A DNA stretch of 64,000 bases from an uncultured Kiritimatiellota bacterium (lineage in GTDB: Bacteria > Verrucomicrobiota > Kiritimatiellia > RFP12 > UBA1067): the NCBI GenBank assembly GCA_934635225.1, contig CAKTYZ010000003.1, forward strand, positions 62,001 through 126,000. Direction: 5' to 3'. Below the pieces are notes generated by a model, which made no database searches, had not been told where the DNA came from, and saw nothing but the letters and a program-made list of their open reading frames with translations. The position numbers were made by a program, and so were the translations under genes. Shown in pieces: positions 17,335-26,384 of this stretch. Every line of letters starts with the position of its first letter. The first letter of the stretch is position 1.

Positions 17335-20300
17335 TTACTTCCTCTCTCTTGCCAAAAGCGCCGCAGCCGGCAAGACCAGCATGTTCAGCACGGTTGCGGA
17401 CACCAGACCGCCGAACTGCACGATCGCCAGCGGCGCAAGCAGTTCGCCGCCTGGCTTGTTCGCCGCCAGAACGATCGGGACGAGGCCGAGTATCGTCGTC
17501 AGCGACGTCATCAGGATCGGCACCATGCGCTCGGTCGAGCCAACCTCAATCGCCTCCCGCGCGGAAAGCCCCACCTCCTCCAGTTCGCGATAGCGGTTCA
17601 GGAGCAGAAGCCCGTTGCGCAGGACGAAACCGACGACCGTCACGAAGCCGACGAGCGAGGCGACGGAAAGGACGGGGTCCGTAACCTGCACGGCGACGAT
17701 TCCCCCCATCAGCCCAAGCGGCACGTTCAGCATGACGAGCGCCGCCGCGCCAGCCGTGCGCAAGGCCATCGTCAGCAAGACGAAGATGGCCGCCAGCAGG
17801 GCGCCGCCGAGAACGGCCAGCCGGCTTCCGGCGCTCTGCCGCGCCTCGTAGCTTCCCCCGTAGGCAATTGTGCAGCCCGCCGCGCGCACCGTCGGCTCCA
17901 GCGCGGTCCGAAGCGCCGCGACGAGCGTTCCCGTGTCCGACCCCGGCGCGGCGTTGCAGGTGATGAGGGCCTTTCGCCGCCCGCCTTCGCGGATGATGAG
18001 GTTCGACGCGTCCTCGCGGCTCACGCGCGCGACTTCCGACAGCGCGCGACGCGCACCTGTCGGGGACGCGAGGACGAGCGAACGGACCGTCTCGGGCGTC
18101 AAGCCGTCAGGCGCGACATCGAGGCGCACGACGAGTTCGCGCACGTTGACGCCGCTGCGAATCGTCTCGACGACACGCCCGTTGAACGCGGCGGAGACCT
18201 GCTCGCCCGCGTCCTTGAGCGAAAGGCCCATCTCCGCCAACGCCTCCAAGTCGTAGTCGATGCGGTAGGTGCTGACCATGATCTCGCGATTGGCGCGCAC
18301 GTCCGCGACTTCGGGAACGGTCGCGAGAATCTTCTGCGCCTTCGCCGCGACTTCGCGCAAGACGTCCAGATTCTCGCCGAAGACGCTGATCGCGACCTCG
18401 GCCTCGGTTCCCGAGAGCGCGGCGCTGATGCGATGCGCGATCGGATACCCGACCATCGTCGAGACACCGGGGACGGACGCAAGGCCCCGGCGAATCTCAT
18501 CCCGCACGGCGTTCGCGTCAACCTTCATGTCCACGCGCACGACGAGTTCGGACGCGGACGGAGGCTCGGCGTGCTGGTCGCGCTCCGCGCGTCCCGTCCG
18601 CCGCAGGACCGAAAGCACGCCCGGAATGCCGCGGATGAAGTCGCTCGCATTGTCGGCAATGCGCTCCGTTTCCTCCAGCGACGTACCGGGAGGCGTCGAG
18701 ACGAACACGTTGAACGCGTCCTCGCGAAACGACTGGATGAAGCTCGCGCCGAAGCCCGCCGCGAGGTAGAGCGACCCGGCCAAAAGGACGGCCATCGCAC
18801 AGCAGAGCGACTTCGGGAAACGCAGGCAAAGCCCGAGAACCGGTCGGTACGCCGCCTTCATCGCGCGCGTCGCGACCGAATCGCCCGCCGAACCGCCCGA
18901 GGCCGTGACGGCCCGCACGCGCTTCGGCGTGCGCCAGAGCAGGAGGCTCAGCGCGGGCACGACCGTCAGCGCGACGAAGAAGGACGCGCCGAAAACGAGC
19001 AGGTAGGCGAGCGCCAACGGCGCGAAGAAGCGGCTCTCAAGCCCCGTCAGCAGGAGCAACGGCACGAAGACGAGGGCAATGATGACGGTCGAGAACGTGA
19101 CTGACGGCAGGACCTCGCACGCCGCGCCGCCGATGACCGCGACGGGCGTCTCGCGCGCCGCTTCGGGACGCGCGGCATTCTCGCCGAGCCGGCGCCAGAT
19201 GATCTCCACGAAGATGATGGCGCTGTCCACGATATCGCCGATGCCGACGGCCAGGCCGCCGAGCGTCATGACATTGACGCCGAGGCCGAAACGCGGAAAG
19301 AGCGCCAACCCCGTCAGAACCGTGAGCGGCATCGTCAGCAGGGTGATGAGAATCGTGCGGACGCGCAGAAGCGTCAGCCCCAGCACGAGGACGACGATGA
19401 GGACGGCGTCGCGGATGATGGACCGCCCTTCCGCAATCGAGAGTCCGATGAAATCGGCCTGCCGATACGCCTCGCGATGGACCTCCAGCCCGTCCGACGC
19501 ATGAAGCGCGGCAAAATCGTCAAGGATCGCGTCCAGCCGCTTCGTCAGTTCCAGCGTGTTCGCGCCCGGGGCCTTCTGCACCGAGAGGATGACGGCCTCA
19601 CTGCCCGCGAAACTGGCGCTGCCGCGACGCGGCGCGCCGCCGAGCGTGACGCGCGCGACATCGCCGAGACGCGGCGCACGACCGTCCGGCGTCGGCACGA
19701 CGATGCGCCGCAGAGCCTCCAGCGAATCGGCTCGCGCGAACTGACGCAGCGGAATCTCCTCGCCCGCGACATGCGGCAGATAGCCCGCGCTCGCCATCGT
19801 GCGGCTGCCCTCGACCGCGCCAATGACGTCGTTGAGCGTCAGCCCGTACTGCGCGAGATAAGACGGGGACGCGAGAACCTGATACTCGGGCAAGTGACCG
19901 CCCATGACCACGACGTCGCCGATGCCAGGCACGCTCAAGAGGCGCGTGCGCAAGTCGAACTCGGCCATCTCGCGCACATTCAGCAAAGAGGTCTCTCCCT
20001 TCGGGCAGGTCAGCGCGACAAGCATGATCTCGCCTGTCACCGACACGACGGGGGCGATCTCGGCTCGCACGCCCTCGGGCAACTGCTCGCGCACGGTCGC
20101 AAGACGCTCGAAGACGCTGAACCGCGCCTGCGCAAGCTCGACGTCCCAGTCGAACTCGACCCAGACGAACGCGAGACCACCGCCCGAACTGGACCGCACC
20201 TTGCGCACGCCGGGAATGCCGTTCATCACGGCCTCGACGGGAATCGTCACGAACTGCTCGACCTCTTCGGCCGAAAGGCCGCCCGCCTCGACCTGCACGA

Positions 20301-20439
20301 CGACGCGCGGCTCGCGGATCTCGGGAAAGACATCGACAGGAAGCTCCTGCGCCACGCGCCAGCCGATCGCCGCCAACAGGACCGCCCCGACGAGCATCAG
20401 CTTCGGGTGGGCAAGGATCGCGTCAAAGAGTCGTTTCAT
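17335..20439 (-). CDS. CzcA/CusA-type heavy-metal RND efflux pump
   Basis: A 1,034-residue inner-membrane proton/metal antiporter with 12 membrane helices and two large periplasmic loops. TM4 carries VGIGDIVDSAIIFVEII, keeping the two Asp and one Glu that relay protons in the heavy-metal RND class. The N-terminus MKRLFDAILAHPKLMLVG and LPVDVFPEIREPRVVVQVEAGG are also family features. ATG 20439 follows AAGGAG; the in-frame extension to 20496 crosses the palindromic intergenic region and is rejected. It is the first gene of the efflux operon, directly downstream of its probable two-component regulator. Confidence 0.92.
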   Translation of the reverse strand: MKRLFDAILAHPKLMLVGAVLLAAIGWRVAQELPVDVFPEIREPRVVVQVEAGGLSAEEVEQFVTIPVEAVMNGIPGVRKVRSSSGGGLAFVWVEFDWDVELAQARFSVFERLATVREQLPEGVRAEIAPVVSVTGEIMLVALTCPKGETSLLNVREMAEFDLRTRLLSVPGIGDVVVMGGHLPEYQVLASPSYLAQYGLTLNDVIGAVEGSRTMASAGYLPHVAGEEIPLRQFARADSLEALRRIVVPTPDGRAPRLGDVARVTLGGAPRRGSASFAGSEAVILSVQKAPGANTLELTKRLDAILDDFAALHASDGLEVHREAYRQADFIGLSIAEGRSIIRDAVLIVVLVLGLTLLRVRTILITLLTMPLTVLTGLALFPRFGLGVNVMTLGGLAVGIGDIVDSAIIFVEIIWRRLGENAARPEAARETPVAVIGGAACEVLPSVTFSTVIIALVFVPLLLLTGLESRFFAPLALAYLLVFGASFFVALTVVPALSLLLWRTPKRVRAVTASGGSAGDSVATRAMKAAYRPVLGLCLRFPKSLCCAMAVLLAGSLYLAAGFGASFIQSFREDAFNVFVSTPPGTSLEETERIADNASDFIRGIPGVLSVLRRTGRAERDQHAEPPSASELVVRVDMKVDANAVRDEIRRGLASVPGVSTMVGYPIAHRISAALSGTEAEVAISVFGENLDVLREVAAKAQKILATVPEVADVRANREIMVSTYRIDYDLEALAEMGLSLKDAGEQVSAAFNGRVVETIRSGVNVRELVVRLDVAPDGLTPETVRSLVLASPTGARRALSEVARVSREDASNLIIREGGRRKALITCNAAPGSDTGTLVAALRTALEPTVRAAGCTIAYGGSYEARQSAGSRLAVLGGALLAAIFVLLTMALRTAGAAALVMLNVPLGLMGGIVAVQVTDPVLSVASLVGFVTVVGFVLRNGLLLLNRYRELEEVGLSAREAIEVGSTERMVPILMTSLTTILGLVPIVLAANKPGGELLAPLAIVQFGGLVSATVLNMLVLPAAALLARERK

Positions 20440-20483
20440 CTTGTCTCCTTCATGGGTAAAGACGGGAGACAGTTTACCAAACG

Positions 20484-20527
20484 AACCTAACGGCAACCTT
20501 GCCGTGACATTGCCATTTGGTTAGGTT
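20484..20527. promoter_or_regulatory. Nested inverted repeats upstream of czcA
   Basis: The outer arms AACCTAAC (20484-20491) and GTTAGGTT (20520-20527) enclose a second palindrome ACGGCAACCTTGCCGT (20490-20505). They lie in the 118-nt gap between the sensor kinase stop and czcA. They could be the operator for the adjacent response regulator or a terminator/attenuator of its operon; no T-run follows, which favours an operator. Confidence 0.5.
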
Positions 20528-20557
20528 GGGCGCGCCCGGTTCAGGAGGCTGAAGCCG

Positions 20558-21508
20558 CTAAACGGGGAGACGGACGGTGAAGACGCTTCCCCGGCCGGGC
20601 TGGGAGACGACTTTCACGCTTCCCCCGTAAGCCGTGACAATGGCCTGGACCAGCGCGAGCCCCAATCCGTTCCCGGGGGCCTCCACGTTCTCTCCGCGAT
20701 AGAACTTCTCGAACAGGTGCGCCCTCGCCTCTTCCGGAATCCCGACGCCCGTATCAGCGACTTCGATCAGGACCGCCGCGCCCTCCCGCCTCACCGCGAC
20801 GCCGACGCGCCCTCCGCGCGGCGTATACTTGAACGCATTGTCCACGAGGTTCCCGACGACCTGCAGCATCTTGCCACGGTGCGCCTTCAGCTCCAGCGGC
20901 CCCATCGGACGGCTCATGGTCAGGGAGAGTCCCGCGTTCTCGGCGAGCGGACCGTACAGTTCCTCAACGTCCTGCACGAGACGGCAGAGATCGACCCTCT
21001 CCTCGCGCGTCGCCCCGGCGCGTTCGAGACGCGCGATCTCCAGCAAGGTGTTGATCAGCCCCAAGACCGCCTCGATGTCGGACGAGACCTCGGCGGCCAG
21101 CGCGGCTTCGGGGCCTTCCGCCGCGACAGCCATCTCGCACCTCACCTTCAAGCGCGTGAGCGGCGCTTTCAGGTCATGGGCAATCGCGTCCGCCGAACGC
21201 GAAAGGCTCTCCATCGCCTCATCAGCCGCGCGCGTGATGAACGGCGCGAAGAAATACCCGGCCAGCGCCGCGAACGCCGTCAGCGCAACCCACGCGAAGA
21301 AGAGAAGCCGGCCGACCTGCACGAGATGATAGTGCGCGAACTCGGTCGCGTGATCCGTAAAATGCACGCAGATATGGTGCGACGCACAATACCACTCGGC
21401 CCCGTAGACGAGGCACAGCAGAAGCCCCGACGCCAAGGCGACGCTCCCCGCCGAGATGACCGCGAGGCGAAAGCGGACGCGTTGGAACCAGCCGTCAGTC
21501 GATCGCAT
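20558..21508 (-). CDS. Sensor histidine kinase of the metal-efflux two-component system
   Basis: A 316-residue membrane kinase. Two membrane helices (about 16-35 and 66-87) flank a periplasmic loop of only some 30 residues that is crowded with possible metal ligands: C41, H44, H45, C47, H49, H53, H59 and H61. The cytosolic part has the HisKA box AIAHDLKAPLTRLK (His111), the N-box LVDNAFKYT, and the G-boxes DTGVGIP and GNGLGLALV. ATG 21508 is preferred (AAGGG, 8-nt spacer); a TTG at 21514 is two codons earlier. The gene overlaps the response-regulator gene by 14 nt, so the two are coupled. It probably senses the exported metal and drives czcACB expression. Confidence 0.9.
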   Translation of the reverse strand: MRSTDGWFQRVRFRLAVISAGSVALASGLLLCLVYGAEWYCASHHICVHFTDHATEFAHYHLVQVGRLLFFAWVALTAFAALAGYFFAPFITRAADEAMESLSRSADAIAHDLKAPLTRLKVRCEMAVAAEGPEAALAAEVSSDIEAVLGLINTLLEIARLERAGATREERVDLCRLVQDVEELYGPLAENAGLSLTMSRPMGPLELKAHRGKMLQVVGNLVDNAFKYTPRGGRVGVAVRREGAAVLIEVADTGVGIPEEARAHLFEKFYRGENVEAPGNGLGLALVQAIVTAYGGSVKVVSQPGRGSVFTVRLPV

Positions 21509-22166
21509 AGCCAAAGCCCTTGACCGTGCGGATGAACGGCTTGCCGTCGGAGCGCAGCCCGAGTTTCGCGCGCAGGCGGCTCACGCGCGTCTCGACGACA
21601 TTCGTATGCGGATCAAACGAATAGTCCCACACGTGTTCCAGAATCGTCATGCGCGGCACGACGCGCCCCCGGTTGCGCAAGAGGTATTCGACGAGCTTCA
21701 TCTCCAGCGGTTGCAGGTCAACCGACTCGCCGCGCACGGTCAGACGGCGCGTCAGCAGGTCAAGACGCAGTTCCCCCACCTCCAGGGCGGACGGATCGCT
21801 TCGGCCCGACGCGCGGCGCAACACGGCCTGCAGACGCGCGATGAGCTCCGAGATGGAAAACGGTTTCGGAATGTAGTCATCCGCGCCGACTTCCAGCCCG
21901 CGGATGCGGTCAGTGACCGCGCCTTTGGCCGAAAGGACGAGAATCGGAACTCCCGATCCCGAGGCGCGAATGGCCTGGACGAGCTCAAGCCCGCCTTTGT
22001 GCGGCATCATGACGTCGGTGATGACGGCGTCGTAGGAACCGCCCTGAAAGCGCAACAACCCGTCCGCGCCATCGGATGCGACAACCGAGGAGAACCCGCT
22101 CTCGCCGAGCGCCTTCGCCACCATTTCCGCCAACTGGCGGTCATCTTCAACAATCAGGACGTTCAT
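21495..22166 (-). CDS. OmpR/PhoB-family response regulator
   Basis: A 223-residue DNA-binding response regulator. The receiver domain has acidic residues E7, D8 and D9, the phosphoacceptor D51 in VITDVMMPHKGG, and K101-region LxKPFSISEL. The C-terminal winged helix (LELRLDLLTRRLTVRG-type start, then TNVVETRVSRLRAKLG) is of the OmpR type. It is co-encoded with the metal-sensing kinase and lies immediately upstream of the RND efflux operon. A -10 TATACT (22205-22200) preceded by TGTGA gives its own promoter, divergent from the hybrid kinase gene. Confidence 0.93.
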   Translation of the reverse strand: MNVLIVEDDRQLAEMVAKALGESGFSSVVASDGADGLLRFQGGSYDAVITDVMMPHKGGLELVQAIRASGSGVPILVLSAKGAVTDRIRGLEVGADDYIPKPFSISELIARLQAVLRRASGRSDPSALEVGELRLDLLTRRLTVRGESVDLQPLEMKLVEYLLRNRGRVVPRMTILEHVWDYSFDPHTNVVETRVSRLRAKLGLRSDGKPFIRTVKGFGYAID

Positions 22167-22199
22167 CTCCGGTTCCGTTCAGTGCAAACGTATTGCGAT

Positions 22200-22262
22200 A
22201 GTATATCACATTTCGCCGCGACGATGCGTCCGCTTGTCCATCAGGGCAGATTTTGCTATACT
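22200..22262. promoter_or_regulatory. Divergent promoters of the response regulator and the hybrid sensor kinase
   Basis: Minus-strand -10 TATACT at 22205-22200 (extended TGA) for the response regulator. Plus-strand TTGTCC (22234-22239), a 17-bp spacer and TATACT (22257-22262) after TTTTGC for the hybrid kinase. The two start sites are about 60 bp apart. Confidence 0.6.
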
Positions 22263-22306
22263 GCCCCGCAAAGTCCGCATCGTCCTCGCTTTGCGGGCAT
22301 CAGACA

Positions 22307-25096
22307 ATGGACAACCAGTATTCTCGCAATCCAGGCAAGGCCCTTCTTTCCCTCGTCATCGCGGCGTTCCTCATCTGGCCCGCGCTGTCGGCGTCGCCGT
22401 CCCAGCCGAAACGCACGCGCGTACGCGTCGGCTACTACCTTGAACCGGGGCTGTGCGAACAGCTTCCCGACAAGACCTTCTCCGGCGCAATCCTTGACTA
22501 CCTCGTCCCGCTGGCCCAGCTTGGCAACTGGGAGATCGTGCCCGTCCTCTGCACCTATGCCGAGGCCATCGACCAGCTCGCCAACAGCCAGATCGACCTC
22601 GTCGGGGGCGTCCTCGATTCGCCCGAACTCCGCAAAAAGGTCCATTTCCTCTCCGTTGCGACGGGCGCCTACAGCCCGCACCTCTTCACGCACGTCAGCT
22701 CAAGGCGCGCGCCCGGCCGCTTCAAGACATGGGACGGCATCGAGATCGCCCTCGGACCGGGCGAGCAGTCCCACGCCATGCTGAACCTGTTCTTGACGGG
22801 AAAAGGCGTCACCAACCGCACCCTCCGCGTCTACGAGAACGCAAGCGAGGCGATGACGGCGTTCCGCTTCGGACAAGTCGAGTCCGTCTTCACGCTCGGC
22901 GTGAAGGAGCTTCTCTCCGCGCGCATCCTCGAATCGTTCTCCACGCGCCCGCTTTACTTCTGCGTCGCGCCCGCGCGGACGGACCTCCTGACGGAGCTTG
23001 AGAAGAACATCCGCGTCCTCAACAGCCTACAGCCGAACCTCGGGCGACATGTCCGCGACAACCGCTTTCCCGTGTGTCCGCGCAACGAAGTGATACTGTC
23101 TGCGGAAGAGCGCGACTTCGTCGCCCGGCACATCGCCGCGCACAAGCCCATTGTCGTGGACCTGTCGCCGGCATCCCCGCCCTTCAAGGACTGGGACGAG
23201 AAAACGAACCAACCGATCGGGCTTGTCCCCGACATCTTGAACGAAGTCGGGCACATGACGGGGCTGGAGTTCCAGTTCCTCAAGCCCGGCAAGCCCGATG
23301 ACGCGCGTTCGCGCTACTTTCGCCGCCAGATCGACTTCTGGGCCCCGTTCGGAACCGAGTCTGAGGACATGTCGGAATCCGCGAACGCCCTCTGCCTCGC
23401 GACGCTGCCGCACATCCTGCTTACGCGGCGCGGCAACATGCCGACCGACCTGAGCCAAGCCAGCCTCGCCGTCCCGATGTGGGACAAGGAATGGCAAAAC
23501 GACTACCGCAGCTCGGGCTTCAGCAAGCTTGTGCCCGTCACGAACCTGACCGACGCCCTCTTCCGCATCGCGGACGGACAGATCGACGCGGTCTCCGCGT
23601 CTCTCCCTCAGGCGATTCTCGTCTGCCAAAAGGCGAATCTGTTCAACAAGATCGACTTCTCGTCGCTGAAAATGCGTCTGCCGCACCATCAGCGCGTCAT
23701 GCTGATCCCCGCCGCCGGCGTCGATCCCCTCCTCATCTCAATCCTCTCGAAATACCTGACGGCAATCCCCGAGAGAGACATGACAATGCTCGCCTACCAC
23801 GCCGTGTCGGAGTCCATGCCGACCATGATCCTGTCGGACGAGCAGTGGCTCGCCCTCATGCTCGCGCTCTCGGGCCTCGCCATTCTCATCATGTTCGCCA
23901 TCTTCGTCTTTTTCCACATCCGCCTGTCACGCGCGCTGACGCGCGCCCAAGCCGGCGAACGCGCGCGGACGCGGTTCCTGGCGACGATGTCGCACGAGAT
24001 CCGCACGCCGCTGAACGCGGTCATCGGCTTCGCCGAGTTCCTCACCCAGCCGAACCTGTCTGTCACAAGCATCAGGAACTATGCGCTCGGCATCTTCCGC
24101 GCGTCACATGTCCTGCTCGACCTCATCAATGACGTCCTCGACCTCTCAAAGCTCGAAGCCGGACACATCAACCTGCGCGACGGCACGACGGACCTGCTCC
24201 TGCTCAAGCACGAATTCCTCACGATCTTCGCATCGAAGATTCGCGCGCGCGGCAACCGCTTCAACTTCAACCTCGACACGAACTCCCCGCGCGTCAAGCT
24301 CTCCCAGCTCCACGTGCGCCAGATCCTCCTGAACCTGATCGGAAACGCCGTCAAGTTCACCGCCAACGGCACCGTGACCTGCACCATCCGCTTCCACACG
24401 ACCGCCGAAGGCGTCGGTGACCTCGAGATCCTCGTCTCCGACACGGGCATCGGCATCACGCCGAGCCGTCTGCAGTCGATCTTCAATCCGTTCGAGCAGG
24501 ACATCGCCCAGCGCGGCGGACACATCTACGAGGGCACGGGCCTCGGACTTCCCATCGTCAAGAGCCTGTCTGAAGCGGCAGGCGGATCGGTCAAGGTGAC
24601 GTCCGCCCCCGGGAAAGGCTCCACGTTCGTCGTCCACATCCCGAATGTCGAGGCAGCGACAGAGGCGAGGGCCGAATCCGCGCCACATGCGCCGCGCACG
24701 GCCACGGACCCGAAGAGACGCGCAATCGAGCCCGGCATGATGCCGAAGTCCGTCCTGCTCGTGGACGACATTCCGCTCAACCTTCTCATCCTGAAGGAGC
24801 ATCTGCAGCGGCTGGGCGTGAAGAACATCCGCACCGCGACCTCAGGCGCGGCGGCGCTGAGGCTCCTTGAAGCCGAGCCGGTCGAGATGATCCTGACGGA
24901 CGTCTGGATGCCGGAGATGAACGGCCCGACGCTGGCGCGCAAGGTGCGGGAGAACCCGGCAAACGCGAAGACGCGCATCATCGCGGTCACAGCCGACGTC
25001 GAGGCGAGCCACGCCTTCGACATGACGGCCGTCGATGCGGTGCTGACCAAGCCGGTGACGCGCGAGAAGCTCTTTGCCGCCTGCTCCCGACGGTGA
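22307..25096 (+). CDS. Hybrid sensor histidine kinase with two periplasmic solute-binding domains
   Basis: 929 residues in EvgS/BvgS-like order: a membrane anchor/signal at about 12-30; two tandem SBP_bac_3-like periplasmic modules (about 35-260 and 290-500, the second opening with PIVVDLSPASPPFKDWDE); a membrane helix (LMLALSGLAILIMFAIF); HisKA with His563 in MSHEIRTPLNAVIGF; HATPase (DTGIGITPSRLQS; GTGLGLPIV); and a receiver domain with Asp865 in ILTDVWMPEMNGP. There is no obvious HPt domain, so the final partner is elsewhere. ATG 22307 is chosen; a TTG at 22253 is possible. It stands alone and converges on obg with only 4 nt between the stops. Confidence 0.9.
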   Translation: MDNQYSRNPGKALLSLVIAAFLIWPALSASPSQPKRTRVRVGYYLEPGLCEQLPDKTFSGAILDYLVPLAQLGNWEIVPVLCTYAEAIDQLANSQIDLVGGVLDSPELRKKVHFLSVATGAYSPHLFTHVSSRRAPGRFKTWDGIEIALGPGEQSHAMLNLFLTGKGVTNRTLRVYENASEAMTAFRFGQVESVFTLGVKELLSARILESFSTRPLYFCVAPARTDLLTELEKNIRVLNSLQPNLGRHVRDNRFPVCPRNEVILSAEERDFVARHIAAHKPIVVDLSPASPPFKDWDEKTNQPIGLVPDILNEVGHMTGLEFQFLKPGKPDDARSRYFRRQIDFWAPFGTESEDMSESANALCLATLPHILLTRRGNMPTDLSQASLAVPMWDKEWQNDYRSSGFSKLVPVTNLTDALFRIADGQIDAVSASLPQAILVCQKANLFNKIDFSSLKMRLPHHQRVMLIPAAGVDPLLISILSKYLTAIPERDMTMLAYHAVSESMPTMILSDEQWLALMLALSGLAILIMFAIFVFFHIRLSRALTRAQAGERARTRFLATMSHEIRTPLNAVIGFAEFLTQPNLSVTSIRNYALGIFRASHVLLDLINDVLDLSKLEAGHINLRDGTTDLLLLKHEFLTIFASKIRARGNRFNFNLDTNSPRVKLSQLHVRQILLNLIGNAVKFTANGTVTCTIRFHTTAEGVGDLEILVSDTGIGITPSRLQSIFNPFEQDIAQRGGHIYEGTGLGLPIVKSLSEAAGGSVKVTSAPGKGSTFVVHIPNVEAATEARAESAPHAPRTATDPKRRAIEPGMMPKSVLLVDDIPLNLLILKEHLQRLGVKNIRTATSGAAALRLLEAEPVEMILTDVWMPEMNGPTLARKVRENPANAKTRIIAVTADVEASHAFDMTAVDAVLTKPVTREKLFAACSRR

Positions 25097-25100
25097 AAGG

Positions 25101-26258
25101 TCAGTGGATGTTGCCGCGCGAGGGGTGAGACTTCGCCTTCGGCTTCTCCAGCTTCAGGAACGTCGCGAACTTCAGCGCTTCGGCCGGGATCTCGTCTCCC
25201 GTCGTGTCCGGCATCTCCGAAAGGTCTGGCGCATCCGCGTGCGTGTGATGGAACTTCGTCTTCGGGTTGACGAGTTTGCGCAAAGCCTCCTTGAACGCCT
25301 CCAGCCCCTCACGCGTCGCGCATGAGATCTCAATCGGCTGGACGCCTGTCTCCCTCACGAAACGCGGCAGGTTTTCCCGCGCCGCCTCCGCATCCAGCTT
25401 GTTCGCGACAACCAGGAACGGGTGCTCGGAGAGTTCAGCGGAATACGCGTCGATCTCCCGCTTCAAGACCTCGTAGTCCGTCCACGGCTCGCGATTGTCC
25501 GTCCCGGCCATGTCAATGACGTAGACAAGCACTTTCGAGCGCTCAAGGTGCTTCAGGAACGCGAGCCCGAGCCCCACGCCTTTCGCCGCGCCCTCGATGA
25601 TGCCCGGCACGTCAGCTATGCGGATTTTCGCGTAGTCGTCGTAGATGACCGTGCCGACAATCGGGTTCAGCGTCGTGAACGGATAGGACGCGATCTTCGG
25701 CGTCGCCGACGACAAGGCCGAGAGAAGAGAGCTCTTCCCCGCGTTCGGAAAGCCCAAAAGCCCCGCCTCCGCGATCGTCTTCAGCTCCAGCCGCAGACGG
25801 CGCTCCTCGCAAGGGCCGCCCGGCGTATGCTCCGTCGGGGCCTGATTGACGGAACTCTTGAAATGCACGTTGCCGAAGCCGCCCGCACCGCCCTTCGCAA
25901 CGATGACGCTCTGCCCTGGCTCGGCAATGTCCGCCACCAGCTCGCCCGTCTCCGCGTCATAGACCTCCGTCCCCAGCGGGACGGGCACGACAAGATCCTT
26001 GCCGCGCTTGCCGTACATCTTCTGCCCTTGTCCGGGCGCACCGTCCTGCGCATAGCATTTCGGGTCGTAGTAAAGCGAAAGAAGGGAATTCACGTGTTCG
26101 GACGCCTTGAAGACGACATCGCCCCCGCGTCCGCCATCGCCCCCGTCGGGTCCGCCGAACGCGACGAGCGCCTCGCGCCGCATGGACGTCTTTCCGTCCC
26201 CGCCCTTGCCCGAGCGGACCTGAACCTCAACCTGATCGATAAAAGACTTCGACTTCAT
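25101..26258 (-). CDS. obg: GTPase Obg/CgtA
   Basis: 385 residues. The glycine-rich Obg fold occupies residues 1-160 (SGKGGDGKTSMRREALVAFGGPDGG). The GTPase domain follows, with G1 GFPNAGKSSLLSAL, G3 DVPGIIEGA, G4 NKLD and G5 SCATREG. A charged tail ends SRGNIH. Obg is an essential ribosome-associated GTPase for 50S maturation and stress control. The start follows AGAGGAAAC, and the promoter -10 is at 26309-26304. Confidence 0.96.
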   Translation of the reverse strand: MKSKSFIDQVEVQVRSGKGGDGKTSMRREALVAFGGPDGGDGGRGGDVVFKASEHVNSLLSLYYDPKCYAQDGAPGQGQKMYGKRGKDLVVPVPLGTEVYDAETGELVADIAEPGQSVIVAKGGAGGFGNVHFKSSVNQAPTEHTPGGPCEERRLRLELKTIAEAGLLGFPNAGKSSLLSALSSATPKIASYPFTTLNPIVGTVIYDDYAKIRIADVPGIIEGAAKGVGLGLAFLKHLERSKVLVYVIDMAGTDNREPWTDYEVLKREIDAYSAELSEHPFLVVANKLDAEAARENLPRFVRETGVQPIEISCATREGLEAFKEALRKLVNPKTKFHHTHADAPDLSEMPDTTGDEIPAEALKFATFLKLEKPKAKSHPSRGNIH

Positions 26259-26303
26259 TCCCGTTTCCTCTCAACAGTCCGCAACCGCGCGGATCCAGCG
26301 CGA

Positions 26304-26309
26304 ATTATA
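26304..26309 (-). promoter_or_regulatory. -10 element of obg
   Basis: TATAAT on the minus strand in AATATGGTATAAT, an extended -10 identical to those of galE and the NahK-like kinase. Confidence 0.55.
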
Positions 26310-26384
26310 CCATATTTCACCGAGGCAACGGGTGGCTTCGCCCTTTTCATTCACCAAACGGGGAAGCCCCCCAAAACGCGTCGC

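Noticed and set aside
15040..19104. Plus-strand open frame of 1,354 codons
   Set aside because: It lies antisense to czcB, czcC and czcA, which have clear domains. The product is Arg/His-rich low-complexity, as expected from the opposite strand of GC-rich genes.
26310..26384. GGGG-CTT-CCCC stem past the DUF445 gene as an intrinsic terminator
   Set aside because: The stem is only 4 bp and is not followed by a T-run on the minus strand.
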